64,000 nt of DNA from Phallusia fumigata (Eukaryota > Chordata > Ascidiacea > Phlebobranchia > Ascidiidae): NCBI GenBank assembly GCA_008931825.1, contig QXVZ01032047.1, positions 1 to 64,000 on the forward strand, given 5' to 3'. Numbering within the stretch: position 1 is the first letter of the stretch; every line of letters starts with the position of its first letter. Both the position numbers and the translations under genes were made by a program. This document shows, piece after piece, positions 35,001 through 47,146 of the stretch. The notes under the pieces were generated by a model that saw nothing but the letters and a program-made list of their open reading frames with translations, was not told where the DNA came from and ran no database searches.

Positions 35001-38000
35001 CCAGCCCATTTATTCCCAACTCACATGTAAACTTTATTCCTGCTAGACGGCGCTGTTGAGTAACAACTATTTATGCTCATATTTTGGGGATTTTCAGGGC
35101 CAAAAACTGTTCTTCTTCAATCTATACCGATTTATTTGTACTGTAGCTCACAAAAATAAATACTTCCTTTAACGTCCAGCTTAAAACTTTATCTCAAACT
35201 ATTAGAGGGTTTCATCTTTAACGTTTATTATTCAAATTTAAAAAAACAATATAAGTTGTTATCTTACCGTGGTATATTAAGACCCTTGAAAAATTTTGCC
35301 ACGTCATGGTCAGATGCTTGCCAAGGTAATCCCCTAGCCCGAACCACTGTGTCATCCATTATAACATCCGACGTCATGCTTAGTACAAAAAAACTTATGT
35401 GTTTGGACAATCTTATTAGTGATAGCACATGTGTGGTCGAAGAGCGATATCCAAAAAAACGTTAACAGTTATAAATTACTTCCAAAATTAAAATAAGTAA
35501 TTTTAAAGTATAGGAAAATAAAAGAAAACACTAAAATAAATTAGAACAAAACAAATTAAACCTAAAAGTTCATCAAATCAACAAATATAAATGTAATTTG
35601 CCGCTTTTTAATTATTTTATTCCGTTTCATTTCATGTTCGCTTTGTTTTGCCATTTAATTTAAATTTTGTTCATGTTTTATAGTTGCGTGATGTTATCGT
35701 GAGTTAAACTCCTCTCTTTTTAATTTAATAATCATGCAGTCTTTAAATTTTAAATAAAAATGTTGGGATATGTCCGGTTACTTTTGCTCTTAAAACAGAA
35801 AAAATAACGCAAATAGTTGCTTTCAACTTTTGCACAAAAATCTGCTTACCAAGGTCCGGTTTCCAGTCTATCCACTATGCGTTCGGGAGATGTAAACAAG
35901 TAACCTGCGTTAAATGTAAAACCTTATAATTTATGCAACTTAAAAAATGCGTGTAAAGCGAGCCCAAACGATTGTTGCACGCGCCGTGGATGTACTCAGC
36001 CACAAGAACCATACAGTACATAATTAGATAAGAGAGTAAAATTTTGTTACTAAACGCTTTTTTGCCTGTTCGAAAATACATTTAAAAGCAATGTTGTGCA
36101 ACAGGTGTACGTCGAACCAACTGAAACTCGAGAGATGAATGTTGTTTTCTGGACCAACAGCAGATAAATCTCATGATAAATATACTGGCTCAAGCGATAT
36201 ATAAAAGTTTCGGCAGTACATTATGCCATCATCAGTAATACCATGTATCTAGCATAGTGTACTTATTCCATGAATTCCATAGTGTACTTATAAACATATC
36301 TCTGTTTATTGTTCCTAACAATAGCTAGGTCCGCGCAAAATTGGACAAAAGACGCTTTAATTATAACAACGTTTTTTTTCCTTAAAAACAAAATTTATCC
36401 GGGGCTTTTGCTCTTCCGTCATCCAGTCGTGTATATGGTGCTTACCGTGCTGTTCTGATATCATAACTTGTATTACAGAACTCATTCGTCTCACGTGATC
36501 AACACCGAATGTTCCGAATTCGTCAACTCTAATGTTTAAGCCTTGGTTGATAAAATTAGTTAAGAACCTGTAATCGTTTACTCATTGTCGGGGTTTGTTA
36601 TATATACAACTAATAAACCATACCAAAGTTGGCATCGAGACCCTACAACAAAATGAAAGCGTATACATTAATGAAGTAAATGACGAATATTGATATAAGA
36701 CACTGATACTTTTTCTAAAATCATACTTTTCATCCTTTACAGTGATTTAATGCGAGATCGTTTTACTTGTGAAAATATAGATGCTGGCCAACAATGTGCA
36801 CATTTAATCTATATTTCCCATAACTCTTGCCTGTAGGTCCAAAATAGTTGGGACAATACAGCTGGTATGACGTCGCCGGTGCACAAACATCGCATGTGAC
36901 TTTTGCCACGTGTCTATGGGAAAAACGTACACACGTCGATTGAATAGGTTTGTTTGCTTAACTCCCTATAATTAGGGTGTTTACTCAAATATCTAACATA
37001 CCCCGCTGCAAATCGTGCCATCATGTTAGCATCCGGGTTGTCTAGCAACTAACAATTTTGAAGCACCACTGAATGACTGTCTTGTTATGCCAAAACAGCT
37101 GTACTAAGCAAACAATTGATAGAAGCAACTATCGCCACTGATAGTCTTTCAGCGTTAACATTTTACGCCCCATCGTACCATAGATGGAGTCAAATAACAA
37201 AAGGATACAATTAAGCATGTCCGACACTGAAATGGGACCGATTAGCGTGTCTTGTTGTTCACCGCAGACTTCCATGTGATTCAAGCAGTTTTCGTAGCAT
37301 TGACAGAATTCTTTCTTTAAATCGAAGAAGCTGAAAACACGAAGGGTAAAGTTTAATGTGCAAAGCTGTCTTAACACCATTTCGTTCCCACGTCAAAACC
37401 CACGCCCCCCAATCCTGCACCAGCTGAAACGATAAAGTTACATATCTTCAAAATTAACACTGCCAGGCGCGATTATGATTAAAGATGTAAATGTGTTCTT
37501 TTATAGCAGCCCTTTTTAAACTGTGTTAGTAGGACGTAAAAGTAGCAAACCGGTACCTGAAACAAAAATCTGGAAGTTTTGTTTCCCAGCGAACAGAGGT
37601 TGGCATTAGAACTTGTCGGAGGTGACACTGGCCGTCGGTGCAAAGAGTAAAGCTACAAGTCTTTCCTTGGTCGTTCAACTCATTTCGCAGTGTTTGCTCG
37701 AACTAAAATACACACAAACAAAGCAAGGGGAATGAGAAATGTTCACAGTTAAAATTTTAGATCACTTTGCTTTCATTCTGTGGGAGTGATTAAACTAAAA
37801 ACGGTGCAGTCCTTTTTCACACAAATGAGGTAAAGCATTCACAACTTCAAAAAACTGTGGCGTTTCTTGATCCGCTTTGTTCACAATTATCAATGCAACC
37901 TACTAATATTTTACAATCGTACACATGCATTGGCAACTGCCATTCATAATTTTTCACATTTTATCCGGAGTTACCTGATGGATTGCATCTTCGAATGTTG

Positions 38001-39154
38001 GCGCGTTGCTCAACATATCTTCCGTTATCCCAGTAGAATCGCTCCATTCCTTCCTGATGCTGGTGTTGATTGATGGTTGAACATAAATATAATGTATATC
38101 GCCAGTCTAAAAGAAGTTTCAAAATAGACATGTTTATGTCCATTATTAGACATGCCAAAAAAAAACGTTTTCGACAGTAAATGAAAAACACACTTAATTG
38201 CGATGTCGCGAGAGGTACAACGGTATTTTTTCAGGTTTTCCAGTATTGCTTTTTTCAATCATGTAAATTTAATGTCACCAAAATTGACGTTGCACAGAAT
38301 CTTACAAAGTCTAAGTTATGAAAAACAATCTTTGGAATAAAATTTTGTGATGTTTGTTTTACTTTGGTGCGGATTAACTTCGATGCATTTCAGGACAGTA
38401 GAACGGCGCACAACAGTTATGACGGCACAATGGCTTATTAAGGTGAAGGAACAACGCAACAATGAAATCATTTAGGCTCAAATAAACCTTTGTAGTTGGG
38501 GGATGATACAAGAAAGTCAAGTTATTAAACGTGAACCCTTTTCCTGGTTTAAGTGTTTGAGACTTATTTTTTCGTTTAGTATAAACCATTGCCGCCGGTA
38601 CATAGGTGCAAGTGAGGGCAGATGCCCCCTCCCTGGAATTCCGAAGAATGTAGTTTATTAATTACATATGATTTAAAAAAATATCTTGAATGAAAAAATA
38701 TGCGTGCATTAAGATTTGACTCCCTTGGAAAATTTTCTGTCAGCGCCCATGTATAAAACGCAGGTGAAAAGGTTTTTATTGTCACATGCAATTTGCACAA
38801 TAACATGAATTTAATCGATTTAAATATTTTTTAAAACCTTTTGGCTAAAGTAGAGAAATACAGAGAAAACAAAAGTACCTGATTTTGATTTAAATCAATA
38901 AGTTGCCAAACTACCACCACCACGTCACTCTCATCGCTGCCTAACAATTCAGACGAACCNAAAGTAGAGAAATACAGAGAAAACAAAAGTACCTGATTTT
39001 GATTTAAATCAATAAGTTGCCAAACTACCACCACCACGTCACTCTCATCGCTGCCTAACAATTCAGACGAACCATTTCCTGTTGTTACGCAATGAAACAG
39101 CACCAGTATATCGCAATAATGCTGAGATGGCCTTACGCAACTGCCCTTCATCAT
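28321..39154 (-). CDS. ESRP: Epithelial splicing regulator ESRP (Fusilli), 17 exons, four RRMs
   Basis: Minus-strand exons: 39154-38993, 38106-37975, 37702-37557, 37330-37179, 35904-35850, 35378-35268, 34367-34235, 33458-33416, 33218-33124, 32848-32732, 32333-32244, 31087-30924, 30360-30252, 29967-29760, 29495-29269, 29082-28852 and 28479-28321. Phases agree throughout and predict 777 residues (human ESRP1 681, ESRP2 727). Residues 1-215 form the DnaQ/RNaseH-like N-terminal domain ([28 protein letters not shown]). RRM1 (about 225-300) has [10 protein letters not shown] and [16 protein letters not shown]2 (330-405) has VRMRGLPF and [14 protein letters not shown]3 (465-545) has [20 protein letters not shown] and [16 protein letters not shown] proline-rich linker leads to a complete RRM4 (698-777). 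ESRP binds GU-rich RNA and drives epithelial exon choice in chordates. Exon 13 and part of exon 1 are repeated at single-N joins. Confidence 0.95.
30246..30765 (-). repeat. Doubled ESRP exon 13 around single N (likely assembly duplication)
   Basis: Exon 13 and its flanks occur at 30252-30360 and again at 30517-30625, separated by an N at 30510. The two exon copies encode the same 36 residues and differ only by scattered bases in flanking intron. Including both would break the RRM3 sequence, so only one belongs in the gene. Confidence 0.75.
38847..39073 (-). repeat. Exact 113-bp duplication in ESRP exon 1 around single N
   Basis: 38847-38959 and 38961-39073 are identical, with the N at 38960 between them. 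The right copy joins the intact start exon. The left copy repeats its last 81 coding bases and the splice donor. An assembly join is the simplest reading. Confidence 0.8.
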
Positions 39155-41567
39155 AAATGATCTAGAAATTGTTTAAAATTATGTGACTCCCGCCGATAAT
39201 GCATGTGCTACACTAAGTTAGTAGACCAACCAACTGGCTGTAACAATATTGTTGTAATATTGTGACTATCTACCGATACGTTTTTATGTCCGTGCCGATG
39301 CTCTTCTTGACTACTTGACAACACTCCACACAACTATTAACAGTAGCAGCAGCCGGTCACTGTTTTAACTGACTTACAAAACCTGTTGCTTGTTTAGTGA
39401 GCCTGGCGCTCATCGGCGCCTACAAGGTAAATTTTCCACGCACATACTGTAATTGCGAAGCGTGGAATCTCCTGCAAGTTGCGCATTCTCCAATCTCCCC
39501 AATGTCATTCCACTTAGTCATTCCACTGCTACATCACAGAATGATAAACTACCGTAACACGGTCATGTAGATTTACATTAATACCATTTTTATTTACTTA
39601 CACTGCAATTATGTGCAACTGATTTAGGTAAAATAATAGCCTTAATTTCATTGTCAAGTTAATATATGTATTTTTCGCAGCGCCCCACTGATTAACATTT
39701 ACTTTATGATTGTGACCAGGAATCGATTGAATTTACTCACAACAAACCAACATGATGTGGACTAATTTAACAAACATATATTATATCTGGCAAGTTTATG
39801 TGTGATTTGTCAAAGGACTGACAAAACCAACCACTGTAGTACTTTACAACTAACTAAAGTATATTCACATGTTGCAAGTATTTACAGCTTTGGTTGAAAT
39901 GTGTTTTTTTACTGAACAAGTGATAAATTTGTGTTTTTTTAAACGCTTGCACACATAAGTTTGGGAGATTTCGTGCAAACAAAGTTATTAAAATGTCGTT
40001 GCTTCCTGCCTCTAGTGCAATAGTGAATCTAAGTTTGGCAAATACGCCACCCTCTGATGCCAAGCATAGTCAACAAGCTTGCATGGGAAACCGTAAAAAG
40101 CAATATTCCTGCAGCGAACGTTTCCGGAACGCTGTATCTCCACCGCCAAGCAACCGTTTTAGCACTTTGATTAGTTTTCCTGCCGATGTCGGGGAGCAGA
40201 GAGAGACCTAACACAATGCTTAGAGAGAGCTCAGAGCGGTACACAAGTCACAATTCTAAATTGCGCAAGGAAGGCGCATGGCGTTGGGCAGCACTCGGTG
40301 ACACCAACAATATTGCTTGCCCACGAAAAAGCACAGGAAATAATTTATGGCGCCTGTGCATTATAACAAGCAAGTCTGACCAATTTCGAAATAGAACTAG
40401 TTGGCAGTTTCGTAAAGCCGTGCATTAGTAAGGTAGAATAAGGGAAACAGTAGCGGAATATACCTTGTTTTATGCTGACTTTCAAAAATCTAAATTGTTA
40501 GAAGACAAAACATACATTTCCTGGAACAGATAAAAGATAGTTAAGCGTCTCATAATTTTTCTGAATGTAGGCTATATCGTTCCTGTGTGTGATGTATTAA
40601 TCTTGATTGGCGTCGTCAACAATTCCCTTCTTACATGGTCGACATTGGCCACATGAACGGCTTACTAACGACCTTTGTTCATTTAACCATGATTTAGCTT
40701 TCACAAAAATCAGTGTAAGCAGTGCATGAAAGCCGCATATAAATTCAGTCAGATGGAAGGGCGAAAGTCCCCAAACTTATTTTTTGCAACTTTTACGGTA
40801 TTACCTTCTAATATCTCTCTTTTTCAAAGCCTCAACGGTGTCAATTGTTTAGCGAGAGATTGCACAATGCCAAGCACTTCACAAGCCGTGAAGCAATTAA
40901 GCTCTGTTGAATTCTTCAACAACTTTAACCTCAACTTAGTAGATTCGTGTTGCCCGTGGAACAATCGGCATTCCAGTATGTCTAGCGATCTGATATACAG
41001 TGTCGAATAACAGGGACAATAGATTATAACATGCGCCGCGTACGGGGCAAAAGCGCGCATAACGCAGAAATAATTATGGTCGGGGCACTGGAATGGACAA
41101 GCTCTCTGTTCGTGCCTGAGACCTATCCACTGCTCCGACTGGCTAAGTTTGTGTCTAAATTATTTGTGGTCGCCTAATGTTGTTAGTTGTTACTGCTGTA
41201 CACCATCTGTACAGTCGCCTGCATGCTATAATAGTATTTGAATGAGGCCAGCCAGACGTGTGTTAGTTTGCTCATTGAGGGCGATTAGCAACAGAAATAG
41301 GAGTCTGTTTTTACAAGACCACAACTGAAGGATTTTGTTTGGTTTTATTGCATATCTGGAGCAGATTGTAAAAACGGTTACTGTATTTAAAAAAATGGTA
41401 ATCCGGACTACATTATGCCATCATAACTGTATAGACTTTTGTAGACCGTACCAGACAGTGTAAGTGAAAAAAGTGAGGTGGGAGAGTGAGTGTGACCTTT
41501 ACGTATTGAATAGTTAAACTTTGTCTAAATGTTTAATTATTTAATATTTCCAGGCAAGATTCTAGTT
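39155..41567. other. Divergent intergenic region, ESRP / Crypton-derived gene
   Basis: About 2.4 kb between two divergent starts. Small open frames (for example 39993-40211 and 40726-41010) lack family resemblance. An AT-rich TATAATAG at about 41227 and a CAG acceptor at 41551-41553 lie before the downstream start. The acceptor could close a 5'UTR intron or be a trans-splice site. Nothing else is recognised. Confidence 0.5.
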
Positions 41568-43927
41568 ATGGATGCTCTTGACCTAAGTGTAGGCGAAAAA
41601 AAGAATCGAAGAAAAACCCAAATTCCACAACGAAGACAGAATCTAACGGAATCGTCACGGGCCATTGCGGACAGCACCATTGATGACATTAATGAAACAA
41701 TGCTTAAAAACGAATCTGACAGCATTGACAGAAAAACTCTCGACACAGGAGACATTCGTAACTCTGGTGGAAACCTACGTGACACACAATCGATAGAAGA
41801 TCCCGGGGAAATGTTGTTTCATGTCGTTGATGACGACATCAACTCAGAAACATCATCAATGTCACCAATGCTCGATGACTCAAGTAAACAAAGTTTGAAA
41901 AATGGTCGCCACATGCGTGACATTGCCATAGGTGGGATAAACTACCACGATCCACCTAAGGAATCCATCATGAATACAAGTATAGTCAAGAAATACCCAA
42001 ATGCCAATGCATCTCTCAAAGACTATTGCGAGCGTTTAAACAAACGCAGTTTTCGGCCTTCTTTTACTGGAGTGAAAAGCAAGGACGACGTACAACCGAT
42101 GGACACACCTGGCATCCCGGAACGAACCAAAAAGCAAAACCGTTGGGCATTTAACGTTTGGAGGGAGTGGGCAAGGAAGAGAAATTTTGTGGTAAAAGTT
42201 ACATTTGTTTCAAAAAAATGACGCATTACTCGACAAAGCACCGACTGTTATTAGGCCACGATTGAATCCGCCTTTAAATGTCGACTCTACAAAGATGGAA
42301 AAGCCGACATAAACTGTTTTCGTTGCGTGACATTAAAATGCCACAACATACGCTGGCAAAAACTTGTTTTTTCATCAGCAAATGTGAACTCCTGATCAAA
42401 TGTTTTGTTTAATTTTAGAGCTGCGGTTCTGGTGGCGAATACCAAGAAGTTCCATTGGATGTTGGAAAGGCCAGCGAATCGCAGTTAGACCACTGGCTGT
42501 CCAAGTTCGTGCAGGTAAACAAAAACACTTTTTGTTCTTAAGTTCTCAAAGCTGCATTTTGTATTTTAAAACTTGGTTTTTCATCGCATGATCCAATTTG
42601 CTGTTAATTTTATAGGCGCTTGAAATAAATTATGTTGGTCACACGTAAAGCAAAATAAATAAACCTGTCGTGTACTATCTAATAGGAGGTTCGACGAAAA
42701 GATGGCAACCCTTATCCACCTCATACATTAATGCAAATTGTGATGGGGATACAACGATACTTACGACAACAAGCTGGCAGGCCTTCGATATGTATCCTGG
42801 ATCGAAGTAATCCGACTTACAGCAGTTTTCGAACGGTTCTAGATAGCAGGATAAAAGAACTTACAAATAACGGAGTGACCTCTTCCATTAAAAATGGCCG
42901 AAAAAACAGCAGTCTACAGCTCAACAGCAAGGTATTGTCTTCCAGTTCCATGCCACACTACCCAGAAGAGTCGGGTCTATGGGAAAGCGGCGTAATAGGA
43001 CTAGACACAGCACTGGGATTATTAAATGCTGTGTTTTTTCATAACACTGTGTCGTTTGGGATTCGCACCATCGATGATCACTGGAACCTTAAAATGTGCC
43101 ATTTTGAGGTTGGAATTTGTGGCGAGCAAACCTATGTGGAATTTGTTCCTTCAAAGGATCCTGTGTACGTCAACAGAGGGCTAACACAGGACAGACGCCT
43201 ATACTCGGATCCGAAAAACTCGCGTTGTGCGGTTAACATTTTTCAAAAATATTTGTCTCTGGTTCCCAATGATGGCGCATTTTACAGACACCCACAGGAG
43301 CCTACTTTAGTTGACAGGTCTATTAGATTCTCTGATCAATGGATCGGAAAAAACCGGCTTCGGGCAATGATTAAGCACATTTTTGACACAACACGTTTGG
43401 ATGGAGTTCAGCGGCACCATCACGGTCAAATTAACTGGCCGGTCGCAACACCTATGCTCAACCTTAACTCGTACGCTGCCCATAAAACGACAGGAGAACC
43501 AACGTTGTTAGGGAACAACATATATGATAGGTTAGCACAGGCAATGCTTCAATTGTCCAGGGCTACAAAACCAACAGGCGCATTTAGTCATAGTGATTCA
43601 CACACCGGCCCTGCTACTCCTGTTGGCCCAAGTTCTGTGATGTCATCGTCTCCACGACTTTCCGACAATGAGGAATCAAAAGAGCAAAGTAATTCGTCAA
43701 GTTTGTCTAGAGCTCGAGGCAGCGCTGAGTTGCAGTTGGAAAACTATGATGTTCAATCAAAACGACTTCGAATGGAGATCGACCGTGATCAGCAGATTGA
43801 ACTCTCTCGGCCATCATCTTCCGGAATTTCCCATGACAATAATGTGTTAGAAATATCGGTGCCGAAAATGATAACCAGTGTTGTAATCACCAAAGGGGGT
43901 TCCCGTGTTACTGTCGACCTTGATTAA
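41568..43927 (+). CDS. Crypton-derived ZMYM/QRICH1-type (DUF3504) nuclear protein, 3 exons
   Basis: Exons 41568-42191, 42419-42514 and 42686-43927 are joined in phase 0 to give 653 residues. The first 180 residues are polar and acidic with no zinc finger seen. Residues 185-300 hold the helical N-terminal part of a Crypton tyrosine recombinase: RTKKQNRWAFNVWREW, LDHWLSKFVQEVRRKDG, YPPHTLMQIVMGIQRYLR. Residues 338-480 match the recombinase-derived domain of ZMYM2-4/QRICH1: LWESGVIG, LLNAVFFHNTVSFGIR, CAVNIFQKYLSLVP, AFYRHPQE and NRLRAMIKHIF. The Arg of the first catalytic box (SFGIRTIDDHW) is present, but the HxxR and Tyr boxes are not visible, so recombinase activity is unlikely. A Ser-rich tail follows. 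An upstream in-frame ATG at 41529 lies before a CAG acceptor, so the ATG at 41568 is preferred. MYM fingers of ZMYM proteins are absent, so it is closer to QRICH1-like architecture. Confidence 0.85.
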
Positions 43928-46900
43928 TTTGTCATTCTTAATTTTTTGTTTTTTCTTATTTGTGAATATCATCAGTTTTATTTCATCTGAGTATTGGAAA
44001 CATAAAGTCTTCATACAATTTTGATTTTTGTGCATTTATCGCTGCTACTACAAAAATCAAATTAAATTTGTTTAAATTCTGCCCAAATTTGTAATTAATA
44101 TTGCGTAACAATTTAATGTTTTGCCCCCATTTCAAAACTAAAGAATATCAATCGAAGATTATACAGAGCATAGGACCAATGGTTTTGAGAAAAGTTTTAG
44201 CATCCAACAAAAAAATTAAAACCAAACAGTTAAAATAAAGAAGTTCACAGTTGATCAAACTTAACTGATTCAAATCAAATCAACCACCTTTTTAAGACAA
44301 CATCAAATCGCATCAAAGTAGGTTTATGCAAAATGTTAATTACGAAGGATCAACGGTTTCACTGCCGTATCAGAACGTAGTCTACCTACGACAGTTGATG
44401 TTGGTATTTAAACATTTTTTTACTTGTTAAGTCCTGATTTAAAATGCCTATTTATGTCTGAAGACCGTTGATACAACTACAACATAAGCTTCATTTATAT
44501 CGATTTCCTTTATTGCTTAAGTTTTGCTACACCCACCCACAACGTTAAAGTGGTGCATCAACCGAGCCAAAAAAGTTCAGTCCAAAACCAAACATCAGGC
44601 TAAAAGACCGAACTGAGCTTAACCTTAAGAAGTCGCCCTAGTAAATGATTTAATTTTGAAGAGAATCGAAAGCAAAACGTTAATTACCGCTCAATGTAAC
44701 CATAGATATTATAACCCAAATCTAAGGTTTTAAATGTATATGTTAGTTTTTTTGCCTAAAAACGAACTAATTAGTCCAGTTACAATTTCTTTACATTGAT
44801 TATTAATTTTTTTTCCACACGAGTAAATTTTGTTTTTTAGTGTCGTTATAGACGCTAATAATCGAATAGGTTTCCTCAACTACAAAAATTAAATTAAATG
44901 GATTGGTTGAAAAACACGCTAGAATTTGTGTTAATTTTACATTTCAATGGGTTTTTACTAGTGTTTAAATTTTTTGTCGTTTCAATGTGCTTTGAAAACG
45001 GACAGTATGCAGAAATATTAGTTCAGGTACAAAATTTGCATGGCCACCTAGTGGTTAATTTACTTCCAGTCATGAAGTGCAAAACCTGCAGCCGCCCATA
45101 TTTTGGGGCGTGAACCGTTACCTTATTTATTACAAACTTTTTTACATTTTGTGCATATTTGTTTTAATAAAGTTGTGGAAGATTGCCAGTATAGCTATGT
45201 CACAACAGAACTTAGTTGAGGAAATGTATGATATCATCAGACATCAGGATTCAGGAAACTTGCTGTATGGTAGATTACCAGATTGGATTCTCTAGTATTT
45301 TTTGACAAGATCTCAGGAGTTTACTGTTAATTTGTAGCTGTGCAGGCAGGTTGTGGGTAATTTGCATAACTGGAATATCTGTAAATTAGACAATATAGTT
45401 TGATATGAACACAATGTTAGGTTATTTTTTTGATTTGGTTAGGTCTCTGTTTTTCATATGAGTGTTTCGTATGTTTTTGCTTCTATTTTCTGCTACTAAC
45501 AATTGAAAACAATATTTTCATGCATTACATCCAAATTGTGCATATCACACCGGCTTTTTTGCAACAAAAAGCAACATATACATTTTCATTTATTTTTTAA
45601 GGTTGGCCTGTGTTTATTACTTGACTAGAATGAAGAGTTATGTGTATTAGAATTACCACCAGGTTTGTATATAACCCTAGATGACAAATCATAAAACAGT
45701 TTAAAATGCAAATCCTGAAAAGTAAAGAAAACTTCTGATTGACATTTTTAAAGATGGATGTAAATACAACAGCAAAGATCCATTACAATGACTTGTGAGC
45801 TGCAGACAGTACATACTGTTTCGACCAATGGCCAATGTCGTGTCACCTGCTGCACTGATGAGACCTCACAGGTCGAAACAATGTGTACTCCCTGCAGTTA
45901 TATGCAAATACATGTTGGAAAATGTTAAATATTGGGAAAAATCCACTTTGTTAAAAAAAACCATGATAAATATTTACATTCATTTTTAAAATCAATTCAT
46001 TACTGTTTTGTGGTCTGGAACAAGTGTATATTTAAGGATTTTTATTGTTGGTATTAAATTACTAATGTGTGTCTGATTAGTGTACTAATGTTTATTTTAA
46101 CAATGATTGGCATGACCTTGTGACAATGCAGTTGTTTCTCTCACCACTGACTTATTTGTGTTTGTCAAAATTATACTATGTGAATTAACATAATGACATT
46201 AGACTTTGTAACTCAATCGAAATTGCCAGATTTTGTCCTGAAATAATAAGTTAGTCTTTGACATAACAAAGTGTAGAAAAAATAATTTTTAAAATTAATC
46301 CGCTATATAGTTTTGTTATTGTCATCCAACAAAAAGCAATAAAATCGAATGCCCTGTTAGATCTGCAGTGGAACGTGTTTGCCAATGCAAGAAATTGTTT
46401 TGCCACCCGGTACCGTGAAAATACCAGTTATTCACTCAAGCGTGCGAACCCGCACCGCAGATAGCGCTTTAGTGTGTTTCGCATTTTGTGGCGGTTTGTT
46501 TCTGCGTTCGGACGTTTTTTTTGCTCACACTTCTCTGCTACACATCACATGCGCAATGTTTGACCGGTAATCAAATCCCGCGCCGGTTTACAAAGGCGTG
46601 AAACTATCGTCAAACTGTCAACCAGTACAGTACTTATCGTGTAAAAAAACTGGGAGTACAGTTGATTTTAATTTTCTTTTTTCTTTTTGTACGCTATCAC
46701 TTTGTACATGCCAAGTTTCAAGGCCTAAACACTTCGCAAACACGTGAACACGCCCACTGAAAAAAGGGGCGATTTTAATTTTAGCAGTTCCAGGCTCATA
46801 TTAGCTTTGTGAAATAGAAAAAGTCAAGTATTTGATGTGTTTGAAAGTAGCTGTTTGTGAGTCGCTACCAAATCGGGATAGCTTCCAGATTGCATTCATT

Positions 46901-47146
46901 TTATCAATGTGTGTCGTTTGAGATATGCTGACGTCATATCCGCAGTTACAGCGGTTTTAAGACCCTCCGACGCAGCTAATACATGATGACTGCAAGAAAC
47001 TATCTGCATGTTTCCTGTAAAGCATAATCATTTTGTTGCGCACTGCAGATTAACAACATATTTGTGTGCTAAAGGCTAGGGGATTACATAGTAGTAGATA
47101 TAGACACAGCTTTATGGTCGAAATTTCTGGAAGCTAATAAATCAAG
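43928..47146. other. Intergenic region, Crypton-derived gene to talin
   Basis: About 3.2 kb, very AT-rich to 46.3 kb. It contains the 98-bp palindrome with a hammerhead core (45800-45897). Short open frames at 44898-45113, 45077-45295 and 46379-46570 show no similarity I recognise. From 46575 onward the sequence is the first copy of the doubled talin 5' region. Confidence 0.55.
45800..45897 (+). ncRNA. 98-bp palindrome carrying a hammerhead-ribozyme core
   Basis: Arms 45800-45826 and 45871-45897 are inverted repeats matching at 23 of 27 bases, both ending in CTGCAG. On the plus strand CTGATGA (45855-45861) is followed by a perfect 5-bp stem II (GACCT, loop CAC, AGGTC) and then GAAAC (45875-45879). 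This is the full conserved core of a hammerhead ribozyme. CTGCA before the core and TGCAG after it can form stem I, a type I layout of 48 nt. The cleavage triplet position reads CCC, not NUH, and stem III is weak. On the minus strand the opposite arm has GAAAC, a good stem III (ACAGT/ACTGT), a GTC triplet and TGCAG, but no CTGATGA. So each strand has a different half of an ideal ribozyme. It is probably decayed. Confidence 0.65.

Noticed and set aside
39993-40244. Overlapping 70-codon frames on both strands upstream of ESRP
   Set aside because: They overlap each other antisense, lack family resemblance and have no exon context.
45077-45295. 72-codon frame ending LLYGRLPDWIL
   Set aside because: The last half looks mildly protein-like, but no flanking exon, start context or family match was found. 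Too weak to call.
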